A DNA stretch of 10,425 bases, taken from the NCBI GenBank assembly GCA_023417775.1, contig JAEZEJ010000099.1, forward strand, positions 1 to 10,425. The letters are read 5' to 3'. The position numbers and the translations under genes are program-made. This DNA comes from Actinomycetes bacterium. Its GTDB lineage: Bacteria > Actinomycetota > Actinomycetes > Propionibacteriales > Nocardioidaceae. Within the stretch, counting starts at the first letter, position 1. Each line of letters starts with the position of its first letter. The notes below the pieces were generated by a model that saw only the letters and a program-made list of their open reading frames with translations, was not told the DNA's origin and did no database searches. Positions 1 through 5,506 of the stretch are shown here, piece after piece.

Positions 1-105
1 GGGTCGACCAGCTACCCCTGCGGGCCGGGAGAGGTTGACAGCGCACCGCCAGCACCGAGCGAAGAGGACGGTCCCCATCAGCCGCCGGGCCCGTAGACTC
101 GCGGG
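1..105. other. Window edge upstream of guaB1, no gene assigned
   Basis: No gene can be assigned with confidence. On the plus strand two frames are open from the edge: one stops at TAG 94-96 with a hydrophilic Pro/Glu-rich tail, the other at TGA 36-38. Either could be the 3' end of a gene running into guaB1. The TAG lies inside the proposed guaB1 -10 hexamer. On the minus strand a frame from ATG 78-76 is open to the edge, without supporting signals. Confidence 0.3.
94..99 (+). promoter_or_regulatory. Probable -10 element of guaB1 (leaderless)
   Basis: TAGACT fits the actinobacterial -10 pattern TANNNT and is followed by exactly six bases before the GTG start of guaB1, which places the expected transcription start on the start codon. 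No Shine-Dalgarno is evident, which agrees with a leaderless mRNA. No convincing -35 is seen at the right distance. Confidence 0.55.
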
Positions 106-1563
106 GTGGAGTTCCTCAACGGCCAGCAGCCGACGCACGACCTGACGTACAACGACGTCTTCATGGTGCCGAGCCGATCGGACGTGACCAGCCGCTTCGA
201 TGTCGACCTCTCGGCGACCGACGGCACCGGCACGACACTGCCGCTGGTGGTCTCGAATATGACCGCCATCTCCGGGCGCCGGATGGCCGAGACCGTGGCC
301 CGGCGCGGGGGCATCGCGATCATCCCGCAGGACATCCCCGTCGATGTCGTGGCCGCCACGGTCCGCCGGGTCAAGGGCGCGCACACCGTATTCGACACCC
401 CGGTCACCCTCACGCCGACCATGACGATCGGTGAGGCGCTGAGCCTGATCCCGAAGCGCTCGCACGGCGGCGCCGTCGTCGTCGACCAGGGCAAGCTCGT
501 CGGCATCGTCACCCCGCGCGACGGCGCTGAGATCGACCGCTTCGCCCAGGTCCGCGAGGTGATGCGCACCGACAGCTTCACCGTGGACGCCGGCCTCGAT
601 CCGCGGGAGTACTTCAACGAGCTCTCCGCCCAGCACGTGCCCTTCGCGCCGGTGCTCGACGGCGGCGAGCTGCTGGGCGTCATCACCCGCAAGGGTGCCC
701 TGCGCTCGACCATCTACACCCCCGCCGTCGACGCCGACGGACGGCTGCTCATCGGCGCCGCGGTGGGCATCAACGGCGATGTGCGGGGCAAGACCGATGC
801 CCTGCTGGAGCTCGGCATCGACGTGCTCGTGGTCGATACGGCGCACGGGCACCAGGAGAAGATGATCGAGGCGCTGCGGGTCGTCGCGAGTGCCCGCGAT
901 GCCTTCGCCGAGCGCACGGGCCGACGCGTCCAGGTAGCCGCCGGCAATATCGTCTCGGCCGACGGCACCCGCGAGCTGGTGGACGCGGGCGCCGACATCG
1001 TCAAGGTCGGCGTCGGACCCGGCGCCATGTGCACCACCCGCATGATGACCGGCGTGGGGCGGCCGCAGTTCTCCGCCGTCCTCGAGTGCGCCGAGGCGGC
1101 CGATGTCCTCGGCGCGAGCGTGTGGGCCGACGGCGGCGTGCGATTCCCGCGCGATGTCGCCCTCGCCCTCGCGGCGGGTGCGGGCAGCGTGATGATCGGC
1201 TCCTGGTTCGCGGGGACCCACGAGAGCCCCGGCGACCTCAAGATCGCCTCGGACGGTCGCGCCTACAAGGAGTCCTTCGGCATGGCCTCCTCGCGGGCCG
1301 TGGCCAACCGCACGCGCGACGCGGCCGGCTTCGAGAAGGCGCGCATGGCGCTGTTCGAGGAGGGCATCTCCACGTCGCGGATGTTCCTCGACCCGGAGCG
1401 GCCGGGCGTGGAGGATCTCATCGACCAGATCACCGCGGGAGTGCGGTCGAGCTTCACCTACGCCGGCGCGCGCAGCCTCGAGCAGTTCAGGGAGCGCTCG
1501 ATCGTCGGCATCCAGTCGACGGCCGGCTACGACGAGGGCCGGCCGCTGCACGCCAGCTGGTGA
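106..1563 (+). CDS. guaB1: GuaB1, GMP reductase of the IMPDH family with CBS domains
   Basis: A 485-residue IMPDH/GMPR-family protein. The TIM-barrel start (LTYNDVFMVPSRS, about residues 13-25) is followed by a CBS pair at about 95-205, then the barrel resumes. DTAHGH at 244-249 and the catalytic loop GVGPGAMCTTRMMTG with nucleophile Cys309 are clear. The C-terminus has the family ending GYDEGRPL. Known from the family: mycobacterial GuaB1, long labelled an IMP dehydrogenase-like protein, acts as an NADPH-dependent GMP reductase (GMP to IMP), with the CBS module sensing nucleotides. The same role is inferred here from the loop, the length (homologues are about 480 residues) and the CBS pair. 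It is a soluble purine-salvage enzyme. The GTG start is chosen for the -10 hexamer six bases upstream and because the family N-terminus begins here. It appears monocistronic, with hairpins downstream. A true IMP dehydrogenase is less likely. Confidence 0.93.
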   Translation: MEFLNGQQPTHDLTYNDVFMVPSRSDVTSRFDVDLSATDGTGTTLPLVVSNMTAISGRRMAETVARRGGIAIIPQDIPVDVVAATVRRVKGAHTVFDTPVTLTPTMTIGEALSLIPKRSHGGAVVVDQGKLVGIVTPRDGAEIDRFAQVREVMRTDSFTVDAGLDPREYFNELSAQHVPFAPVLDGGELLGVITRKGALRSTIYTPAVDADGRLLIGAAVGINGDVRGKTDALLELGIDVLVVDTAHGHQEKMIEALRVVASARDAFAERTGRRVQVAAGNIVSADGTRELVDAGADIVKVGVGPGAMCTTRMMTGVGRPQFSAVLECAEAADVLGASVWADGGVRFPRDVALALAAGAGSVMIGSWFAGTHESPGDLKIASDGRAYKESFGMASSRAVANRTRDAAGFEKARMALFEEGISTSRMFLDPERPGVEDLIDQITAGVRSSFTYAGARSLEQFRERSIVGIQSTAGYDEGRPLHASW

Positions 1564-1575
1564 CGGAGCGCGCCC

Positions 1576-1606
1576 GGGGCGGTGAATAGACAGACGCCCC
1601 CTTGTT
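1576..1606 (+). terminator. Probable guaB1 terminator hairpin
   Basis: GGGGCG (1576-1581) pairs with CGCCCC (1595-1600) around a 13-base loop and is followed by CTTGTT. It lies 12 bases after the guaB1 stop. The stem is short and the T-run is poor, as is common in high-GC actinobacteria, so this is a moderate call. Confidence 0.45.
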
Positions 1607-1620
1607 CGGTGGCCCCCGCT

Positions 1621-1672
1621 GAGCGGTGAGTTAGCGGCTTCTTCCGTGGTCGATCGGTGAGTAGGCGTCCAT
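1621..1672 (+). repeat. Left copy of a ~52-bp inverted repeat flanking the nuclease gene
   Basis: Two 18-base blocks, GAGCGGTGAGTTAGCGGC (1621-1638) and CGGTGAGTAGGCGTCCAT (1655-1672), recur exactly in inverted orientation at 2834-2851 and 2799-2816. The 16-base spacer shares only a CCGTGGT core with the 17-base spacer of the other copy. The two blocks resemble each other (GGTGAGT followed by a CG-rich tail, 31 bp apart), so the element itself looks built from a duplicated unit. It lies downstream of guaB1, reading in the guaB1 sense. Confidence 0.85.
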
Positions 1673-1701
1673 ATGACCGGGAACAGGGACGCCTATTCAC
1701 C
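1656..1701. terminator. Long hairpin between convergent genes, possible bidirectional terminator
   Basis: The 15-base arm 1656-1670 (GGTGAGTAGGCGTCC) pairs with 1687-1701 (GGACGCCTATTCACC) with a single G-T wobble and a 16-base loop. It sits between guaB1 (plus) and the nuclease gene (minus), whose 3' ends face each other, so a bidirectional terminator is the simplest role. There is no T-run on either side. One arm is also the second block of the flanking inverted repeat, so it may instead be a repeat-family signature. Confidence 0.5.
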
Positions 1702-1739
1702 TCCGTCGCCTCCGATCGTCCCGCGGCGACCTGTACCCC

Positions 1740-2672
1740 TCAGCTCGCACGACGTGCGGGCACTGGGAGGAACAGTGCCTGCCAGCGATCCGCGAAGACC
1801 GGCGCGGGGCCCTGGTAGCCGCGCTCGACCAGCAGCCGATGAATCCGCACGACCAGCGACCGCGGATACCGCTCCATCGCCGCCGTAACCTGGAGGTAGG
1901 CCAAGCCGATCGCGCGAAAGTCCGCGTACCGCTCGATGTCCCGCGCGAACTGCCAGGGGTCTTCAGCATGCTGGCGCCCCTCGTACTCGATCGCCAACAT
2001 CCACGCTCGGTACAGCAGATCGACGATCCCGACCTCACGTTCGCCGTTGTCGACCGCTGCGTTCACCTCCGGTACCGGCAGCCCGGCGAAGCTGACATAG
2101 GCGCGCACCCGCGACTCTTTCGGTGAGCGGCTGAGCGGATCCAGATGGGGTAATACCCGGAGGCTCTGCACCGCACCCGGCCGCCACGACTGAGCGCGAG
2201 CGATCCACGCGATCTCATCGGTCGTCGCATGTCCTCGATGCAACAGCCAGTCGCCGATCACGATGAGGTCCAACAGTCGCCGGCTGGCACATATCTGCAC
2301 GAAGGCCGCCGCCGGAGTGACACCTCCCTCGTCACACGGCGGAAGGATCTCAGTTCTATGGACGAAGACACCTGGAAGACTGAGGTGCAGATCACCACGA
2401 ACAGTGAAGTGGATCGGTCGGGGATCGCCGATGAACAGGCCGAGATCGTGAACCCGACTGAGATGACTCACCTGAGCGTGACCGGGGAGGGCCAGTCGAG
2501 CAGCCCGAATCCAATCATGCGTGTCGAGACCGACACCGATGACGCTCCACACCCGGGGGAAGAGACGCACGAACCGCTGGCCACGCAGCATCTTCTCGCT
2601 GACACCGAACTCGCGTGCGGTCTCGTGGGTGAACGGCCCGGCCATGAGCTCGGGCGGGATAGGACGCGTCAT
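1740..2672 (-). CDS. AbiEi-like N-terminus plus DUF559/Vsr-like PD-(D/E)XK nuclease-fold protein
   Basis: A 310-residue soluble protein. The N-terminal ~45 residues (FGVSEKMLRGQRFVRLFPRVW, broken here across 22-42) look like the winged-helix domain of AbiEi-type antitoxins. The C-terminal third carries a likely PD-(D/E)XK core: Glu186, then Asp218 in IVDLL, then Glu229-Tyr-Glu231-Gly and His235 in AIEYEGRQH, followed by a helix rich in Asp/Arg (DIERYADFRA). Actinobacteria often carry several such orphan proteins, usually annotated as DUF559 or AbiEi-domain proteins; their function is not established and no partner toxin or methylase is seen here. The ATG start is constrained by an in-frame TAG (2678-2676) two codons upstream. 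No Shine-Dalgarno or good promoter is visible in 2673-2798. The gene is bracketed by inverted repeats and separates guaB1 from the biotin locus, so insertion is plausible. Domain calls are by eye. Confidence 0.75.
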   Translation of the reverse strand: MTRPIPPELMAGPFTHETAREFGVSEKMLRGQRFVRLFPRVWSVIGVGLDTHDWIRAARLALPGHAQVSHLSRVHDLGLFIGDPRPIHFTVRGDLHLSLPGVFVHRTEILPPCDEGGVTPAAAFVQICASRRLLDLIVIGDWLLHRGHATTDEIAWIARAQSWRPGAVQSLRVLPHLDPLSRSPKESRVRAYVSFAGLPVPEVNAAVDNGEREVGIVDLLYRAWMLAIEYEGRQHAEDPWQFARDIERYADFRAIGLAYLQVTAAMERYPRSLVVRIHRLLVERGYQGPAPVFADRWQALFLPVPARRAS

Positions 2673-2798
2673 GCCCTAGTCATGCCAAGGAATCGTTCTC
2701 CTGACCAGCGCCGGATCGCCCGATGGTGGATAAGTACCTCGGCGTCGCCTGCGCGGTCGCGGAGCAAGCGGTGCATCAACGGCCATCGACCTGAGGGA

Positions 2799-2851
2799 AT
2801 GGACGCCTACTCACCGGCCCACCACGGTAGACGGCCGCTAACTCACCGCTC
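2799..2851 (-). repeat. Right copy of the ~52-bp inverted repeat
   Basis: The reverse complement of this stretch matches 1621-1672 in two exact 18-base blocks (2834-2851 and 2799-2816), with a 17-base spacer holding the shared CCGTGGT core. It reads in the sense of the TetR gene and contains that gene's stop codon (2845-2843). No obvious target-site duplication is visible outside the two copies. Confidence 0.85.
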
Positions 2852-3346
2852 CGGGCTCGGCCGAAGGCCGGTCAGGATGATCGTCAGCCCGCGGTCGAAG
2901 GAGTCGTCGAGATCGGGATCCTCCTCGATCGCCCCCACCGCGCTCGCCTGTCGATGGGTCTGGGTGGACTGGGTGTGCCCGAAGGTGAACAGCAGCAGCG
3001 TGCGGGCCCCGTCGTCGCCGACGAGATCGGCGAGGCGCTTCTCCACCCCGGAGACGCCGAGGCGGAAGGCCGAGGCGGTCGCGACCACCTCGGCGCCGTC
3101 GCGCACCGTCAGCATCGCGCGCCGCAGCTCGTGACACAGCTCGCGAGCGTCGTCGCCACCGACCTCGGCCACCAGCTCGTCGGCCATGAGCGCCAAGAGC
3201 GTCTGCTTGTTCGGGACGTGGTGATAGAGAGCGCTCGGCCGCACGTCGAGCTCGGCGGCGACCCGGCGCATCGAGCAGAACTCGAGACCATAGGAGTCCA
3301 GCACCCGCAGCGCGGCGGCGACGACATCGGGGAGGCTGTTGGCCAT
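2843..3346 (-). CDS. TetR-family repressor of the biotin transporter operon (BioQ-like)
   Basis: A 167-residue TetR-type regulator. The DNA-binding domain is clear at about residues 8-50, with the helix-turn-helix in MRRVAAELDVRPSALYHHVPNK. The rest is a helical ligand/dimer domain resembling the TetR C-terminal family. It diverges from bioY, with two TGAAC-N3-GTTCA palindromes in the shared intergenic region. In Corynebacterium and mycobacteria the TetR protein BioQ represses biotin genes from closely similar operators, so a BioQ-like role with autoregulation is inferred from context; sequence alone gives only TetR. The ATG start fits a leaderless transcript (TAGGCT exactly six bases upstream). 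It is shorter than many TetR proteins (about 190-200 residues), and its stop codon lies inside the right inverted repeat, so the C-terminus may have been altered by that repeat. Confidence 0.82.
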   Translation of the reverse strand: MANSLPDVVAAALRVLDSYGLEFCSMRRVAAELDVRPSALYHHVPNKQTLLALMADELVAEVGGDDARELCHELRRAMLTVRDGAEVVATASAFRLGVSGVEKRLADLVGDDGARTLLLFTFGHTQSTQTHRQASAVGAIEEDPDLDDSFDRGLTIILTGLRPSPER

Positions 3347-3352
3347 GGAGGC

Positions 3353-3358
3353 AGCCTA
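3353..3358 (-). promoter_or_regulatory. Probable -10 element of the TetR gene (leaderless)
   Basis: Read on the minus strand this is TAGGCT, followed by six bases and then the ATG of the TetR gene. The matching -35 region would fall at about 3376-3381, inside the first operator palindrome, which predicts autorepression. Confidence 0.5.
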
Positions 3359-3363
3359 TCGGG

Positions 3364-3369
3364 TAGCCT
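3364..3369 (+). promoter_or_regulatory. Possible -10 element of bioY
   Basis: TAGCCT (TANNNT) lies immediately before and overlaps the edge of the first operator. Transcription would begin near 3376, giving a leader of about 40 bases that contains the second operator and a good ribosome binding site. The -35 is not recognisable. Confidence 0.4.
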
Positions 3370-3397
3370 GAACGGCGTTCAGGTGAACACTGTTCAG
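3368..3397. promoter_or_regulatory. Tandem BioQ-type operators between the TetR gene and bioY
   Basis: Two near-adjacent palindromes with the same core: CTGAAC-GGC-GTTCAG (3368-3382) and TGAAC-ACT-GTTCA (3384-3396). Their centres are 15 bp apart. Both match the TGAAC-N3-GTT(C/A) type of site bound by BioQ in Corynebacterium. The first overlaps the TetR gene's -35 region and the end of the putative bioY -10; the second covers the start of the bioY transcript. Joint repression of both genes is the expected outcome. Confidence 0.75.
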
Positions 3398-3415
3398 TTC
3401 CTCAAGGAGACCTCT

Positions 3416-3997
3416 ATGGCGACCAGCCTCCCGGTCCGACGCCGATCCTCGGCGGCCGACCTCGCGCTCATCACGACCTTCGCCGCCGTCATCGGCGTCT
3501 GCGCCGTCCTTCCCGCGATCAACGGGGTCGCCAATGTCCCCTTCACGCTCCAGATGTTCGGCGTCTTCGTCGCCGGCGCCCTCCTCGGCCCGGTCCGTGG
3601 CTTCCTCGCCGTCGTCCTCTACCTGGCGGTCGCGACGGCCGGCGTGCCGATCTTCACCCAGGGGCAGGCTGGACCGGGTGTCTGGGCCGGCACCACCGGC
3701 GGCTATCTGCTCGCCTTCCCCTTCGCGGCGCTGATCGTCGGTGCCGTGGCCGCGCTCGTCGCGCGACGCGGCCCGACGGTCTTCACGGTGACGGTGGCCA
3801 TCGCCGCCGCCATCGTGACCGTCGCGGTCGTCGGCACCCTCGGCACCCTCGGCATGGCCCGGGCCATGGACGTCCCGCTCGGCGTCGCCTGGGGCTATGC
3901 CACCCCGTTCTTCCTCGCCGACATGGCCAAGGGCGTCATCGCGGCGGTCGTGGCCGCGGCGGTGCACCGCGCATTCCCGCAGTTGCTGCGCGGGTAA
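3416..3997 (+). CDS. bioY: BioY, substrate-binding (S) component of the biotin ECF transporter
   Basis: A 193-residue, highly hydrophobic protein with about six membrane segments. The family signature GPGVWAGTTGGYLLAFP lies at 86-102, preceded by AGVPIF (75-80) and followed by the terminal motif ADMAKGVIAA (168-177), usual for BioY. Length is normal for the family. BioY captures biotin in the membrane and associates with the BioM ATPase and BioN transmembrane protein to drive uptake. The ATG start has a strong Shine-Dalgarno AAGGAG (3404-3409) six bases upstream and gives the expected Arg-rich cytoplasmic N-terminus. It is the first gene of bioY-bioM-bioN and lies directly behind the two BioQ-type operators, so repression by biotin sufficiency is inferred. 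Confidence 0.95.
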   Translation: MATSLPVRRRSSAADLALITTFAAVIGVCAVLPAINGVANVPFTLQMFGVFVAGALLGPVRGFLAVVLYLAVATAGVPIFTQGQAGPGVWAGTTGGYLLAFPFAALIVGAVAALVARRGPTVFTVTVAIAAAIVTVAVVGTLGTLGMARAMDVPLGVAWGYATPFFLADMAKGVIAAVVAAAVHRAFPQLLRG

Positions 3998-4000
3998 CGT
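3995..4000 (+). promoter_or_regulatory. Possible internal -10 element giving a leaderless bioM transcript
   Basis: TAACGT (TANNNT) begins with the TAA stop of bioY and is followed by exactly six bases before the GTG of bioM. bioM has no Shine-Dalgarno, so either a leaderless internal transcript or translational coupling to bioY must start it. The same spacing occurs ahead of guaB1 and the TetR gene. Confidence 0.35.
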
Positions 4001-4006
4001 CGTCCC

Positions 4007-4705
4007 GTGATCGAACTGCGGAGCGCGACCGTCGTGGTCGACTCGCCGGACGGTCCGGTCACCCTGCTCGAGCCCACCAGCCTGACCCTCGCCGAGCATC
4101 GGATCGGCGTCATCGGCGCGAACGGCTCGGGCAAGTCCACGCTGGCGCGACTATTCAACGGCCTCGCACTGCCGGCCTCCGGAACGGTCTCGATCGGCGG
4201 CCACGACACCGCCCGCGAGGGTCGTGACGTCCGGCGACGGGTCGGCTTCGTCTTCACCCACCCGGACGCTCAGCTGGTCATGCCGACACCCCTCGAGGAC
4301 GTGACCCTCTCGCTGAGACGGACGGTCGCCGACAAGCGCGAGCGCCGACAGCGGGCCCGGGAGGTCCTGGCCGATATCGGCTTGGCCGCTCGCGCCGATG
4401 TCTCCGTGCACGCGCTCTCGGGCGGGCAGAAGCAGCTGCTCGCCCTCGCCGGCATCCTCGCGACCGAACCCGAGCTGGTCGTCGCGGACGAGCCGACCAC
4501 CCTATTGGATCTGCGGAACACCCGGCTCGTCGCCGACCGGCTCTTCGGGCTGCGGCAGCAGCTCGTACTGGTGACCCACGATCTCGAGCTGGCCCGGCGC
4601 TGCGACCGGGTGCTGGTGGTCGACGCCGCGCGGGTGGTCTTCGACGGGCCCGCCCCGGCCGCCGTCGACCACTACATCGCGATGACCGAGGACTCGAGCC
4701 TGTGA
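4007..4705 (+). CDS. bioM: BioM, ATPase (A component) of the biotin ECF transporter
   Basis: A 232-residue CbiO/EcfA-type ABC ATPase. Walker A GANGSGKST is at 37-45, the Q-loop at Gln89 in HPDAQLV, the signature LSGGQ at 137-141, Walker B with catalytic Glu in VVADEP (158-163), the D-loop after it, and the switch His191 in LVTHD. All catalytic parts are present. It should hydrolyse ATP on the inner face of the membrane and move BioN and BioY. In the bioYMN group a single ATPase is expected to form a homodimer, and no second ATPase is seen here. The GTG start is nine bases after bioY and lacks a Shine-Dalgarno; the hexamer TAACGT sits six bases before it. An 80-bp palindromic element follows before bioN. 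Confidence 0.93.
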   Translation: MIELRSATVVVDSPDGPVTLLEPTSLTLAEHRIGVIGANGSGKSTLARLFNGLALPASGTVSIGGHDTAREGRDVRRRVGFVFTHPDAQLVMPTPLEDVTLSLRRTVADKRERRQRAREVLADIGLAARADVSVHALSGGQKQLLALAGILATEPELVVADEPTTLLDLRNTRLVADRLFGLRQQLVLVTHDLELARRCDRVLVVDAARVVFDGPAPAAVDHYIAMTEDSSL

Positions 4706-4710
4706 CCCCG

Positions 4711-4790
4711 CCTTGTACCGAGATTTGCTCCCCAATGGTCAACCGATGTGCCCTCGCGTCGACGGGTGGGGAGCAAATCTCGGTACAAGG
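4711..4790. repeat. 80-bp element with a perfect 24-bp inverted repeat between bioM and bioN
   Basis: The arms 4711-4734 and 4767-4790 are exact reverse complements (24 of 24), separated by a 32-base loop. The arms contain AGATTTGC and are visibly richer in A/T than the surrounding genes. The element begins five bases after the bioM stop, and the right arm covers the first half of the bioN Shine-Dalgarno (AAGGGGAG, 4787-4794). It may be a small mobile-type palindrome, an attenuator or a translational switch. It has neither a T-run nor a known riboswitch form that I recognise. Confidence 0.9.
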
Positions 4791-4799
4791 GGAGCACCC

Positions 4800-5405
4800 G
4801 TGAGCGAGCTGCTGGGGGTGTACCGGCCCGGCGGATCGCTGCTGCATCGCCTCGGACCCGGGCCCAAGCTCGCCTTCGTCGCCGCCTGGTCGATCGCCGT
4901 CGTGGCCCTCCGCGGCCCGATCGCCTCACCGGTCTTCCTCGTCATCGCGATCGGGATCGCCGCGTGGTCGGGACTCCCGCTGCGCCGATCGCTGCGGACC
5001 ATGCGCGGCTTCCTGCTCATGCTGGCCCTCGTCGCGGCCTTCCAGACCTGGCAGCGCGGCGCAGACATCGCGATCGCCGTGGTCTCCAGCCTGCTCGCGC
5101 TGTTCCTCGTCGGGCTGGCGTTCACCGCGACGACCGCGGCGGACGATCTGCTGACCACCGTCGAGCGCCTCGCCTCACCCCTGCGATTCGTCGGCATCCG
5201 GCCCGAGCGCATCGCCCTGGCCTTCGCCCTCGTGCTCCGGGCGCTGCCCGCCGTGCTGGAGGTCGCTCGCGAGACCCGCGCCGCGGCGAAGGCGCGCGGC
5301 CTCGAACGCAGTCCCCGAGCGCTGCTGGTGCCCTTCGCGATCCGCGTCGTCGCCCATGCCTATGCCACCGGCGACGCCCTCGCGGCCCGCGGCCTCGACG
5401 ACTGA
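4800..5405 (+). CDS. bioN: BioN, transmembrane (T) component of the biotin ECF transporter
   Basis: A 201-residue EcfT/CbiQ-family membrane protein: about four hydrophobic segments (roughly 24-60 and 70-112), then the amphipathic coupling helices with the two diagnostic Ala-Arg-Gly motifs in AAKARGL (162-168) and ALAARGL (193-199). These helices dock onto the ATPase. The N-terminal SLLHRLGPGPKL is also typical (usually D/S-P-xx-KL). Length is normal for short actinobacterial BioN. I chose GTG 4800 because AAGGGGAG lies five bases upstream and the family N-terminus begins here; an upstream TTG at 4713 would add residues encoded by the palindrome. Ribosome access could be limited by the hairpin whose right arm overlaps this site. 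It is the last gene of the transporter set; a GC-rich hairpin follows. Confidence 0.93.
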   Translation: MSELLGVYRPGGSLLHRLGPGPKLAFVAAWSIAVVALRGPIASPVFLVIAIGIAAWSGLPLRRSLRTMRGFLLMLALVAAFQTWQRGADIAIAVVSSLLALFLVGLAFTATTAADDLLTTVERLASPLRFVGIRPERIALAFALVLRALPAVLEVARETRAAAKARGLERSPRALLVPFAIRVVAHAYATGDALAARGLDD

Positions 5406-5415
5406 CCCTCGACGA

Positions 5416-5444
5416 CGGCGGCGAAGGGGCACCTCCCGCCGCCG
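5416..5444 (+). terminator. Probable terminator hairpin of the biotin operon
   Basis: CGGCGGCG (5416-5423) pairs perfectly with CGCCGCCG (5437-5444) around a 13-base loop, eleven bases after the bioN stop. No T-run follows. The position at the end of the operon, before the next promoter, supports termination. Confidence 0.5.
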
Positions 5445-5487
5445 GACACCTGCCCGTCCCCGCGCGAGCGAGACGCCGACGTCACCA

Positions 5488-5503
5488 TGTGACTACCATC
5501 ACG
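5488..5503. promoter_or_regulatory. CRP/GlxR-type cAMP-receptor site upstream of the response regulator
   Basis: TGTGA-CTACCA-TCACG matches the TGTGA-N6-TCACA consensus shared by mycobacterial CRP and corynebacterial GlxR with one mismatch at the last base. It covers the putative -10 hexamer of the downstream gene, which would suggest repression when occupied. A second such site is found at 8302-8317. Confidence 0.6.
5494..5499 (+). promoter_or_regulatory. Possible -10 element of the response regulator gene
   Basis: TACCAT (TANNNT) ends seven bases before the chosen GTG start, compatible with a leaderless or near-leaderless transcript. No Shine-Dalgarno of normal spacing is present. It lies inside the CRP/GlxR-type site. 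Confidence 0.4.
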
Positions 5504-5506
5504 AGG

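Noticed and set aside
35..40. TTGACA as a -35 box for guaB1
   Set aside because: It is 53 bases from the only credible -10 (TAGACT at 94), and no TANNNT hexamer lies 16-19 bases downstream of it.
1615..2860. Target-site duplication outside the inverted repeats
   Set aside because: The outer flanks (ending CCCCCGCT on the left, starting CCGGGCTCGG on the right) do not share a direct repeat; no transposase is present.
2229..3134. Long plus-strand frame across the nuclease and TetR genes
   Set aside because: It is antisense to two genes with clear domain signatures, crosses their intergenic gap and right repeat, and shows no recognisable protein features.
4713..4799. Upstream TTG start for bioN at 4713
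   Set aside because: It would place the palindromic element inside the protein; GTG 4800 has a strong ribosome binding site and matches the family N-terminus.
4748..5506. Long N-terminal extension of the response regulator frame
   Set aside because: The extension is Arg-rich shadow sequence of bioN; the receiver domain begins just after GTG 5507.
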